In this document: piece by piece, positions 1-6,916 of the stretch
How positions within the stretch are numbered: the stretch's first letter is position 1
Layout of the letters: every line of letters begins with the position of its first letter
From: JANNMJ01 sp031397815
GTDB lineage: Bacteria; Bacteroidota; Bacteroidia; Cytophagales; Hymenobacteraceae
Length of the DNA: 40,307 nt
Direction of reading: 5' to 3'
NCBI GenBank assembly: GCA_031397815.1
Contig: JANNMJ010000161.1
Coordinates: 1-40,307 of the forward strand
Position numbers and translations under genes: made by a program
Notes under the pieces: generated by a model
Told to the model about the DNA's origin: nothing
Seen by the model: the letters and a program-made list of their open reading frames with translations, nothing else
Databases searched by the model: none

Positions 1-123
1 CCGCCAACCCCGGGCTGTGGAGTAGAACCCCGTTGGGGTTCGCATTGTGCATAGCATCGGGGAACCCCAACGGGGTTCTTTTCCAAAGCCCGGGGTTGAT
101 TTCGCAGAAATCTACCCCGGGCT
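1..123. repeat. Nested palindromic intergenic element
   Basis: Several inverted repeats are packed together. GAACCCCGTTGGGGTTC (25-41) and GAACCCCAACGGGGTTC (62-78) are each hairpins and are inverted copies of each other. They are enclosed by AACCCCGGGCT (6-16) and AGCCCGGGGTT (87-97). A third hairpin follows, with AGCCCGGGGT (87-96) pairing ACCCCGGGCT (114-123) and an inner GATTTC/GAAATC stem around GCA. No gene is supported here; the short ORFs across it are by-products of the repeats. The element may extend left of the window. It resembles in design the other palindromic blocks in this window. Confidence 0.75.
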
Positions 124-195
124 CGGGCAGGGCCCCAAATCGTCTCGGCACAACTTTTGGCTTCGGACGGATATCGTCATTTTCTCTCCTCTCCG

Positions 196-942
196 ATGCG
201 TCCTCTTTACACTTTCGCTCTTCGGCCTGCGAGCTTTCTCGTGGCTTTGCTCCTGCTGGCCTTCAGCGCCCGCGCCACTGATTATGTGCGGGCACGCATC
301 TACACGCGCGGCGGCGAAGCGATGCAGCTTTACGTAGACGGCGTAGCGGCTGGGCCTATCGGGGCCGATTTCCGGTTGCCGACCCTCCCCGCCGGCTACC
401 ACTGGCTGGAGTTTCGGTTCCCGAACCGCCGCCTCCCGAACCGCGTCACGGGCTTCCGGACGCAGGCGTGGTTTGCGCCGGGCTTCGAGTCGGTGTACGA
501 GCTGGACGCCTTCCCCGTACGCCAACGGATGAGCCTATCGCGCGTCAGCTGCACGCCGCTCAACGGCGTGGTGTACCAAACCCAGCCGCAGTATCAAGAG
601 CCGCTGACGGGCGGTTATTACACCGACCCCAACGCCGCCGTGCAGTGCGCTAATATGCTGGCGCCGCAGGATATCAACTCGCTGCTAGCGTCTATCCGGA
701 CGCGCAATTTCGAGAGCACCAAGCTCAGCGTGGCGAAACAGGCCGTCGGCAGCTCGACGATTCTGGCGCAGGACGTCGCGCAGGTTATGCGCACGTTTGA
801 GTTCGAGAGCAGCCGCCTCGATTTCGCCAAATTCGCCTACCCGCACTGCTGCGACCAGCGCAATTATTTCAAAGTGAACGATGCCTTCGAATTTGAGTCG
901 AGCGTCACCGATTTGCAGAAATTCACACAGAACGGCCGGTAA
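196..942 (+). CDS. Exported DUF4476 domain protein
   Basis: A 248-residue protein starting at the ATG at 196; the frame also has a TTG at 157, but the 196 start puts a good signal peptide (hydrophobic stretch ending in FSARA, about residues 8-27) at the N-terminus. The middle is beta-rich and resembles the small beta domain often placed before DUF4476. The C-terminal 100 residues (about 148-246) match DUF4476, with the repeated F-E-S-T/S and FAxFAY-like helical segments usual in this Bacteroidota family. Its biochemical function is unknown; envelope location is inferred from the signal peptide. It is monocistronic, followed by a strong hairpin terminator at 966-1000. Confidence 0.8.
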   Translation: MRPLYTFALRPASFLVALLLLAFSARATDYVRARIYTRGGEAMQLYVDGVAAGPIGADFRLPTLPAGYHWLEFRFPNRRLPNRVTGFRTQAWFAPGFESVYELDAFPVRQRMSLSRVSCTPLNGVVYQTQPQYQEPLTGGYYTDPNAAVQCANMLAPQDINSLLASIRTRNFESTKLSVAKQAVGSSTILAQDVAQVMRTFEFESSRLDFAKFAYPHCCDQRNYFKVNDAFEFESSVTDLQKFTQNGR

Positions 943-965
943 GCGAGCCTTGTCAGATTGTAAAG

Positions 966-1004
966 AAAGCCCCGTGACTCGGCCAGAGTCACGGGGCTTT
1001 TTTT
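966..1004. terminator. Bidirectional intrinsic terminator
   Basis: A perfect 15-bp stem AAAGCCCCGTGACTC (966-980) / GAGTCACGGGGCTTT (986-1000) with loop GGCCA is followed by a T-run on the plus strand. The minus strand also leaves the stem into a T-rich stretch. It sits between two convergent units, the DUF4476 gene and the carbonic anhydrase/bestrophin unit, and probably serves both. Confidence 0.85.
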
Positions 1005-1034
1005 ATGGGCTTCGCAGTGCCGAAGATCCTCACC

Positions 1035-1793
1035 TCAACTAGCCATTTCTGGCAGATACTCGTGAATCAGGTCTGACCGTTCGCCGGTTTCGCGGTCGAT
1101 GACGATGAGTTTTTTCGTTTCTGAGAACGACCCCATATCGCTGTCGGAGTTGATGAGAATGGCGCCCATCATAAACACGTAGCGGCACGGGTAATTGGTA
1201 GCCGCCACGAGGGTTTCCATTCGCTCATCAATCGCCTCGTAAATCACCTCAGTAGCCTCTTTGATGGGTAGATCGGCCGTCAAAATCCGGTCTTTGGCAG
1301 CCGCAAGAATCTGCTCGATTTTATTCATCTGATAATCAAGCTCACTGCTGCACCCGACTTCAATAGTCCCCGCCATGAGCTTGGCGAGGGCGCCGCGCGC
1401 CGCCCCGCAGCATCCCGAGGGTTTGTGCTGTCCGAAGCGCATAATCTCACCAATGGCGCCGGTTTTTGCCACGCCGATGTGCGGGCCGTAATACAGGTAC
1501 ACTGCGCCATCGTCGGGGACGTGACCCGCAAAGGCGCCCATTCCGGTCAGGCCGGTGAAAGGAAAACCATCGAGACCGCCCATCTTGAACGGCCCCCGAA
1601 ACTCCAGCGCCCGCGCCGGATATTGAATGCTGTTGACATCATCGGAGCAGATGCTGTCGGCGAGCATAATCTGACTTGGTTCGAGGGAGAACCGGTTTTC
1701 GAGGAGATCGATGAAGCGATTGACGCTATCGATGGTGGTAATGGCGTTGGGGTAATGCTGGCGAATAATCGCCACTCGTTCGCGCTTGAGCAT
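1035..1793 (-). CDS. LCIB-type beta-carbonic anhydrase domain protein
   Basis: A 252-residue soluble protein resembling the LCIB/LCIC family (limiting-CO2-inducible protein B), whose structures show a beta-carbonic anhydrase fold. Diagnostic segments are ICSDDVN (48-54), the Gly-rich GGLDGFPFTGLTGMGAFAGH (72-91), YYGPHIG (101-107) and HKPSGCCGA (123-131). Candidate zinc ligands are Cys49, His105 and Cys129 (or Cys128), with Asp51 placed like the catalytic Asp of beta-carbonic anhydrases. It would hydrate CO2 to bicarbonate in the cytoplasm. It lies 29 bp downstream of a bestrophin gene on the same strand and probably shares its transcript. LCIB homologues are best known from algal CO2-concentrating mechanisms; bacterial members exist. 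Activity here is inferred, since some family members are inactive alone. Confidence 0.8.
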   Translation of the reverse strand: MLKRERVAIIRQHYPNAITTIDSVNRFIDLLENRFSLEPSQIMLADSICSDDVNSIQYPARALEFRGPFKMGGLDGFPFTGLTGMGAFAGHVPDDGAVYLYYGPHIGVAKTGAIGEIMRFGQHKPSGCCGAARGALAKLMAGTIEVGCSSELDYQMNKIEQILAAAKDRILTADLPIKEATEVIYEAIDERMETLVAATNYPCRYVFMMGAILINSDSDMGSFSETKKLIVIDRETGERSDLIHEYLPEMAS

Positions 1794-1822
1794 CGGAGGT
1801 CAGTAAATAAAGGCGAGAGGAA

Positions 1823-2830
1823 TTAAACCAGAATGTCGTTCATCGGCGTGATGGCGGGCGGCAGGTCGGTTTGGCCGAGCATCTCGCGCATATCAATCTC
1901 GATGGTGCGCGAGATATTACTAATCGGCACATCGTTCGCGCCGCCCTCGAACGGATTCGCAGAGCTATCACCAACCATATCGAGCGCCACGAATACCCAC
2001 GTCAGCAGCAGCGCGAAGGGTACATTGAACCACACCGTATACCCATCCAAAAAGGTGCCTTTGCCGATTTCGTTGAACTCCTTAATCAGCCCGAACGGCA
2101 GCAGCAGGACGAAGATGTAGAGCAGAATGGTCGAAATCGACGAGAAATTGCGCGGATACGGGAAGTTTTTGATGCGCTCGGCGCGGCCCTGCATATCGTA
2201 AAAGTTGGTAATCGCGGCTTGAAGCTGCATCAGCTGCAGCTCAGTCAGGCGTCCCTCCCGGCTGAGGTCGTTGACGACGTGCGATTGCGCCGCCATTAGC
2301 TGCGTAGCGCGGTTTTTCTTGGTCAGAATCTCCTGCTGCTCGGCAGGCGCCAGATATTTCGCCAGCTCATCGGGCAGCGGCACGACGTATTCGGGCACCA
2401 CGTAGAGCTTGGAGTACTCGACATTGGCGGGCGTCTTCATGTTCTCCCAAATACGCGGCTCGCGTAGCTGATACCGCAAGGCCGTAAGCCACGCGAAATG
2501 ACGATAAAAAATCGTCTCGACGAGGGCATTTTCGGTGGAAGGCAGAAAATCGCGCACCATCACCCCAAACGCCCGACTGGCATTGATGATGCCGCCGTAA
2601 ATCTGCCGGGCTTCCCAAAGCCGATTATAACTGGCGTTGTTCTTAAAGCCGACGATAAACGACACCGCTGTACCGAGCATCGCCACCGGCACCCAGCTGA
2701 TGGAGAGAAACTTGAAGCCGCAGAGGCGGTACAGGAGCGTCGGGACGAGCGCGAGAACCGCGAGCTTATAAATCTCACGCCGCGTCCACACCAAAAAACC
2801 AACGAACGAGTATTTCCGACCTGCGTGCAT
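1823..2830 (-). CDS. Bestrophin-family anion channel
   Basis: A 335-residue membrane protein of the bestrophin/UPF0187 family. Two N-terminal hydrophobic segments (about 18-38 and 42-62) are followed by the conserved NNASYNRLWEAR region (64-75). After a helical cytosolic section comes AERIKNFPYP (217-226), matching the family E-R-I-K-N-x-P-x-P motif. Two more membrane segments follow (about 231-250 and 266-286), then the cytosolic clasp NPFEGGANDVP (292-302). Bestrophins form pentameric anion channels; several conduct chloride or bicarbonate, and some bacterial members conduct cations. The ATG at 2830 suits the expected N-terminus. It is the first gene of a two-gene unit with the LCIB-like carbonic anhydrase, which suggests bicarbonate as the substrate. 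Confidence 0.9.
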   Translation of the reverse strand: MHAGRKYSFVGFLVWTRREIYKLAVLALVPTLLYRLCGFKFLSISWVPVAMLGTAVSFIVGFKNNASYNRLWEARQIYGGIINASRAFGVMVRDFLPSTENALVETIFYRHFAWLTALRYQLREPRIWENMKTPANVEYSKLYVVPEYVVPLPDELAKYLAPAEQQEILTKKNRATQLMAAQSHVVNDLSREGRLTELQLMQLQAAITNFYDMQGRAERIKNFPYPRNFSSISTILLYIFVLLLPFGLIKEFNEIGKGTFLDGYTVWFNVPFALLLTWVFVALDMVGDSSANPFEGGANDVPISNISRTIEIDMREMLGQTDLPPAITPMNDILV

Positions 2831-2956
2831 AGGGCAACAAGGAATGACTTACGGCAGTAAATGTATCCGCATTCCAGCATAAGCTGGTGTGACCGGCTTA
2901 GTAATCAGCTACCAAAGCGCATTGGCAGCAACAGTCTACAGGAATTACAAAACAAG

Positions 2957-2990
2957 CAGGGGCGCGCGGAAAAACTTCCGCGCGCCCCTG
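2957..2990 (-). terminator. Intrinsic terminator after DUF4293 gene
   Basis: A perfect 15-bp stem CAGGGGCGCGCGGAA (2957-2971) / TTCCGCGCGCCCCTG (2976-2990) with loop AAAC. Read on the minus strand it follows the DUF4293 stop and leads into GCTTGTTTTG. It separates that gene from the bestrophin unit downstream. Confidence 0.7.
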
Positions 2991-3021
2991 TCAGGCGATA
3001 AAAAAAGGCGTGGCCGACGCG

Positions 3022-3546
3022 CTACCGCAGGCGGTTCGACGAGCGCACCAAGTCGTCGTCGCGCTTGATGAAGCGGTTGGCGAGCACGTTGCACACCAGC
3101 GCCACCATCGGCAGCCAGAAACCGGGCAGCTTATCGCCGAGCACCGTGGCGGGCTGACCGGGCGTGCCGCCCAAATAAAACTCCGCCTTGTACACCACCG
3201 TGTAAACGAGCGCGCCGAGCGTGCCCGCAATCAGGACGGAATTGAGCAGGCCGAGCTTCATTTGAAACAGCCGGTTGCGGTACTGAAAAATCTCATAAAG
3301 TGCCACCGCCGCGGCTGCCAGCGCCAAAACGCCGATGTACCACACGCTTTCGGGCGTGTGCTGCGAGGAGCTGATGGCGCCCGTAGCGGCCGTCTGCGCA
3401 CCGCGTACCGACGACAGGCCGAATGCCGTGAGCGTGGCGACTTCGTTAGTAGTAGGGTCAGTTTTCGACCAGAGCGGCAAGGCCACAAACGCGACCATCG
3501 AGAGGACGATCAGGGCGAGAAAAACGGATTGAATTCGCTGAATCAT
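3022..3546 (-). CDS. DUF4293 family membrane protein
   Basis: A 174-residue protein that starts with MIQRIQSVFL, the typical opening of the Bacteroidota DUF4293 family. Four hydrophobic segments are visible at about 5-27, 62-84, 95-120 and 132-158, so it is an integral inner-membrane protein of the usual family length. The function of the family is unknown. It is divergent from the thiolase gene, whose start lies about 130 bp away, and has its own terminator downstream. Confidence 0.85.
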   Translation of the reverse strand: MIQRIQSVFLALIVLSMVAFVALPLWSKTDPTTNEVATLTAFGLSSVRGAQTAATGAISSSQHTPESVWYIGVLALAAAAVALYEIFQYRNRLFQMKLGLLNSVLIAGTLGALVYTVVYKAEFYLGGTPGQPATVLGDKLPGFWLPMVALVCNVLANRFIKRDDDLVRSSNRLR

Positions 3547-3675
3547 GGGTTGACTGAAGGGAGCCGACGACGGCCCGAGGTGGCAAAGGCGGTAGTTTCG
3601 CGCCGCGAAAGTACGCCGCCCGGCCTGTGGCGGTTCCCGCGCTCACCGGCTCCCTAAATCCGAATCAACCACCTG

Positions 3676-4911
3676 ATGTCAACTTCCCAACCCACTGCTA
3701 CCGCGCAACCAGCCGTTTATGTCGTGGATGCTGTCCGGACGCCTATCGGGCGCTTCAACGGCACGCTGCGCACGGTACGCCCCGACGATTTGGCCGCGCA
3801 CGTCATCCGCGAGCTGATGGCGCGCAACCCGTCGGTGGACCCGGCCGCGATTGAAGATGTGATTTTCGGCGCCGCCAACCAAGCCGGTGAGGATAACCGC
3901 AACGTGGCGCGAATGGCCGCCCTACTCGCCGGGCTGCCGACGAGCGTGCCCGGCACCACCGTCAACCGCCTGTGCGCGAGTGGCTTGCAAGCTATCATCG
4001 ATGCCACCCGCGCCCTGCGCTCCGGCGACGGCGACGTGTACGTGGCCGGTGGAACCGAGAATATGACCCGCGCGCCGTTCGTGCTGGGGAAATCGGAAGG
4101 TCCGTTCGACCGCGGACAGACGATGTACGATACCGTTCTCGGCTGGCGCTTCACGAATCCGAAGCTCGCGAAGCTGTATCATCCCTACGCGATGGGCGAA
4201 ACGGCCGAAAACGTGGCCCGCGACTGGCAAATCACACGCTTGGAGCAAGACCAGTTCGCGCTCGAATCACAGCAGAAATATGCCGCTGCTGCCGCTGCCG
4301 GGCGCTTCGCGGATGAAATCGTACCCGTTCCGGTGCCGCAGCCCAAAGGCGAGCCGGTGCTGTTTACCACCGACGAGCATCCGCGCCTCTCGCCCCTCGA
4401 AAAGCTCGCCGAGCTGAAGCCCGCCTTTAAAGCCGCCGCCGACGGCGGCACCGTGACGGCCGGTAACGCGTCGGGCCTCAACGACGGCGCCGCGGCCGTG
4501 CTGCTCGTCAGCGAGGCGGCCCTCAAACAATATAATCTGACGCCGCTGGCCCGCGTGGTAAGCTGCGCGACGGCGGGCGTCGACCCTGCCGTGATGGGCA
4601 TCGGGCCGGTTCCGGCGGTGCGGAAGGCGCTGCAACGCGCTGGTCTGACCGTAGCCGACCTCGATTTGGTGGAGCTGAACGAGGCATTCGCGTCGCAATC
4701 GCTCGCCTGCATCCGCGATTTGGGCCTTGACCCCGCGAAAGTCAACGTCAACGGCGGCGCCATTGCCATTGGGCACCCGCTCGGCGCAAGCGGCGCCCGC
4801 ATTACGGCCACGCTGCTCCACGAATTGAAGCGGCGCGGCGGGCGCTATGGCATCGCGACGATGTGCGTGGGTGTAGGGCAGGGCGCGGCGGTGCTCTACG
4901 AGCGCGTGTAA
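3676..4911 (+). CDS. Acetyl-CoA C-acyltransferase (thiolase)
   Basis: A 411-residue degradative-type thiolase. It carries the nucleophilic Cys100 in NRLCASGLQA, the C-terminal GGAIAIGHPLGASGARI block with His367, and the second catalytic Cys397 in MCVGVGQGAA. The segment YDTVLGWRFTNP and the N-terminal DAVRTPIGRFNGTLRTV are most like 3-oxoadipyl-CoA thiolases (PcaF/PaaJ), so aromatic-acid beta-ketoadipate degradation is possible. No other pathway gene lies beside it, and general fatty-acid beta-oxidation is equally plausible. The reaction is CoA-dependent cleavage of a 3-oxoacyl-CoA into acetyl-CoA and a shortened acyl-CoA. It is monocistronic, followed by a terminator at 4957-4988. Confidence 0.92.
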   Translation: MSTSQPTATAQPAVYVVDAVRTPIGRFNGTLRTVRPDDLAAHVIRELMARNPSVDPAAIEDVIFGAANQAGEDNRNVARMAALLAGLPTSVPGTTVNRLCASGLQAIIDATRALRSGDGDVYVAGGTENMTRAPFVLGKSEGPFDRGQTMYDTVLGWRFTNPKLAKLYHPYAMGETAENVARDWQITRLEQDQFALESQQKYAAAAAAGRFADEIVPVPVPQPKGEPVLFTTDEHPRLSPLEKLAELKPAFKAAADGGTVTAGNASGLNDGAAAVLLVSEAALKQYNLTPLARVVSCATAGVDPAVMGIGPVPAVRKALQRAGLTVADLDLVELNEAFASQSLACIRDLGLDPAKVNVNGGAIAIGHPLGASGARITATLLHELKRRGGRYGIATMCVGVGQGAAVLYERV

Positions 4912-4956
4912 AGCGTGCAAATCAAGAGCTTCCATCAGGCTCTCAAGCGAAAAATC

Positions 4957-4988
4957 AAAAAGGGCGCCTTATTATTGGCGCCCTTTTT
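4957..4988 (+). terminator. Intrinsic terminator after thiolase
   Basis: A perfect 12-bp stem AAAAAGGGCGCC (4957-4968) / GGCGCCCTTTTT (4977-4988) with an 8-base AT loop. It sits about 45 bp past the thiolase stop and 30 bp before the GNAT gene. Confidence 0.85.
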
Positions 4989-5018
4989 ATTTAAGCCTCT
5001 TCTATCCAAAGAAAACCA

Positions 5019-5552
5019 ATGGAACCCGCTGAAATCATTCCTTTACCCTCGGGCGGACGGCTGCGGCCGTGGACGGAAGCCGATGTGGACACGCTCGTGG
5101 CGCTGGCGAACGACCGCACTATCTGGCGAAATATGCGCGACCAGTTTCCGCATCCTTATACGCCTGACAATGCCGTTTTCTTCCTGAACAACCTCGCCAA
5201 TAACGCCGAATTGGGCATTGTGCGCGCCATCGAAACGGCGGCGGGCACGGTGGTCGGCAGCGTGGGCATTCATTTCAAGAACGACGTAAACCGCCGTTCC
5301 GCCGAAATTGGCTATTGGCTCGGGACCGCGTTTTGGGGAAGCGGCCTGATGACGGAAGCCGTCCGCACCCTCACTGATTACGCCTTTTCAGCGTTTGACT
5401 TGGCGCGGATTTACGGGCTGGTTTTCGCATGGAATCCGGCGTCGGGCCGGGTGCTGGAAAAAGCAGGTTATATGCTCGAAGCAAGGCTGCGCGATGCCAT
5501 CACGAAGGATGGTGAGACGATTGACGGCTTGCTGTACGCCCGGCTGCGGTAG
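5019..5552 (+). CDS. GNAT family N-acetyltransferase (RimJ/RimL-like)
   Basis: A 177-residue protein with the GNAT fold of the RimJ/RimL type (Acetyltransf_3). The order is an N-terminal RLRPWTEADVDTLVALAND segment, the V-G-S-V-G-I-H strand, then EIGYWLGTAFWGSGLMTEAV, which includes the acetyl-CoA-binding loop. NPASGRVLEKAGY, the usual late motif of this subfamily, follows. It would transfer an acetyl group from acetyl-CoA to an amine, either a protein N-terminus or a small molecule; the substrate cannot be read from sequence. It is convergent with oxyR; only 28 bp separate the two stops. Confidence 0.9.
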   Translation: MEPAEIIPLPSGGRLRPWTEADVDTLVALANDRTIWRNMRDQFPHPYTPDNAVFFLNNLANNAELGIVRAIETAAGTVVGSVGIHFKNDVNRRSAEIGYWLGTAFWGSGLMTEAVRTLTDYAFSAFDLARIYGLVFAWNPASGRVLEKAGYMLEARLRDAITKDGETIDGLLYARLR

Positions 5553-5580
5553 GCATCTATTAATATTCACCAAAAAAACT

Positions 5581-6513
5581 CTACTGCCACCGGATTTTCT
5601 GCGTGGCTTTCCCCGCGTGCAGCCGCGTGGGAACATGCCGCAATAACGCATCGCGCAGAAAAGCGAGTAGCGGCAGCCGCACGAACGTATTGTGCACCAC
5701 CAAACTCACTTCCCGAACCGGCTCCGGCGCCTCGAAACGCTTGAGCATCGGATTGGTGCCGATTTCGTCGAGGACGGACAGCTCGGGTACCAGCGTATAC
5801 CCTTGATTATGCCGCACGAGCTGCTTGAGGGTTTCGATGGAGCCGCTTTCGTAGGTAAACGGACGCTCGGCCGCCGCTGCTGACGTGCCGCAGATATTGA
5901 GCACTTGCGACCGAAAGCAGTGCCCCTGCTGCAATAACCAGAGGTTATCGATGGTCATATCGCTGGGTTTAATGGTTTCCTGGCCGAAAAGCGGATGCTC
6001 CGGCGAGACGTAGGCGAGAAAAGGCTCGTCGATAATCGGAATTTCGCGCAGCTGACTGTCGTCGAGCGGCGTGACCAATAGGCCGACATCGAGCCGATGG
6101 TCGCGCAGGCGCTCCATCAGGTGCTCGGTCTGTAACTCGTCGATGCGGATGCGGAGACCGGGGTAGGCTTGGGCCAGCTCGCCGAGAATGAGCGGCAATA
6201 GGTAGGGCGCCAGCGTCGGGATAACGCCGAGCCGCAGCTCGCCAACCATCTCGCCTTTTTCCAGATTGACTACCTCGCGGAGCTGCTGAATGGAGCGCAG
6301 GGCTTGCCGGGCTTGGTCGATGACTTTGGCGCCCGTGCCCGTCGGCACCACCCCGCGCCGGTTGCGCTCGAAGAGGCGCACGCCCAGCTCGTCTTCGAGC
6401 TTTTGTACCTGCATACTCAGCGCGGGCTGCGTCACGAAGCACTTTTCAGCGGCAAGACCGAACTGCCGGTGCGTATCGAGGGCGACCAGATACTCAAGCT
6501 GTTGAAGGTTCAT
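5581..6513 (-). CDS. oxyR: Hydrogen peroxide-sensing LysR regulator OxyR
   Basis: A 310-residue LysR-type regulator. The chosen ATG at 6513 gives MNLQQLEYLVAL, the standard OxyR opening; an in-frame GTG at 6534 adds only seven residues. The winged HTH occupies about 1-60 and the effector domain follows from about 85. The peroxide-sensing pair is present as GHCFRSQVLNIC, with Cys199 and Cys208, exactly the E. coli OxyR numbering and spacing. Oxidation to a disulfide would switch it on. It is divergent from katA across a 400-bp region containing a small ORF and a palindrome, the classic arrangement for OxyR control of catalase. Confidence 0.95.
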   Translation of the reverse strand: MNLQQLEYLVALDTHRQFGLAAEKCFVTQPALSMQVQKLEDELGVRLFERNRRGVVPTGTGAKVIDQARQALRSIQQLREVVNLEKGEMVGELRLGVIPTLAPYLLPLILGELAQAYPGLRIRIDELQTEHLMERLRDHRLDVGLLVTPLDDSQLREIPIIDEPFLAYVSPEHPLFGQETIKPSDMTIDNLWLLQQGHCFRSQVLNICGTSAAAAERPFTYESGSIETLKQLVRHNQGYTLVPELSVLDEIGTNPMLKRFEAPEPVREVSLVVHNTFVRLPLLAFLRDALLRHVPTRLHAGKATQKIRWQ

Positions 6514-6571
6514 CGGCACGGATGCTGAAGCCACCGAAGGTAGTAGCTACGCTGCAAATGTATAACCATCG

Positions 6572-6587
6572 CTGATACTAACATCAG
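6572..6587. promoter_or_regulatory. Possible OxyR operator palindrome
   Basis: CTGATACTAACATCAG is an inverted repeat (CTGAT, 6-base gap, ATCAG) in the oxyR-katA divergent region, about 60 bp upstream of oxyR. It has the dyad form expected of a LysR-type site. A weak Bacteroidota-like promoter reading to the right follows (TTTG at 6599-6602 and GACCTTTG at 6621-6628; the -7 box departs from TAnnTTTG). Binding is inferred from position only. Confidence 0.3.
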
Positions 6588-6669
6588 TCGAAACAATTTT
6601 TGGTGATACATCTTGTGGTAGACCTTTGCCGTACTCCAACGCAGAAAGCCCTTCCACCGCCTCCGATTT

Positions 6670-6861
6670 ATGTCAATCGCCTTCACTGCCGCCCAATTCG
6701 CTGTAACGTCGCTGATTCAAGCCCGCCGGGCCGGCCGGCAAGTGTTGCTTGGGTTGCTGGGCGTGGGACTTTGGGCGGGTAGCCACGACAGCAGCCGCCT
6801 GAGCGCACGCCTTGATAACACCGTCCACCACGCGTGGCAAATGGTGGAAACGGGCGATTAA
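6670..6861 (+). CDS. Small hypothetical protein upstream of katA
   Basis: A 63-residue ORF from an ATG at 6670, ending 55 bp before the katA start and on the same strand. It has a hydrophobic stretch (VLLGLLGVGLWAG, about 25-37) after a basic segment, so it could be a small membrane protein, or simply an untranslated leader of katA. I recognise no family. Its place between the putative oxyR-controlled promoter and katA would make it part of the peroxide-induced transcript if it is real. Confidence 0.4.
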   Translation: MSIAFTAAQFAVTSLIQARRAGRQVLLGLLGVGLWAGSHDSSRLSARLDNTVHHAWQMVETGD

Positions 6862-6916
6862 CAAGCGACGGCGTTCTCTGGCAAGTATCTCCTTCATCAC
6901 CAAAACTTCTTTCGTT

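Noticed and set aside
3676..4911. Naming the thiolase pcaF
   Set aside because: Sequence leans that way, but no beta-ketoadipate pathway genes are adjacent, so the specific name is not justified.
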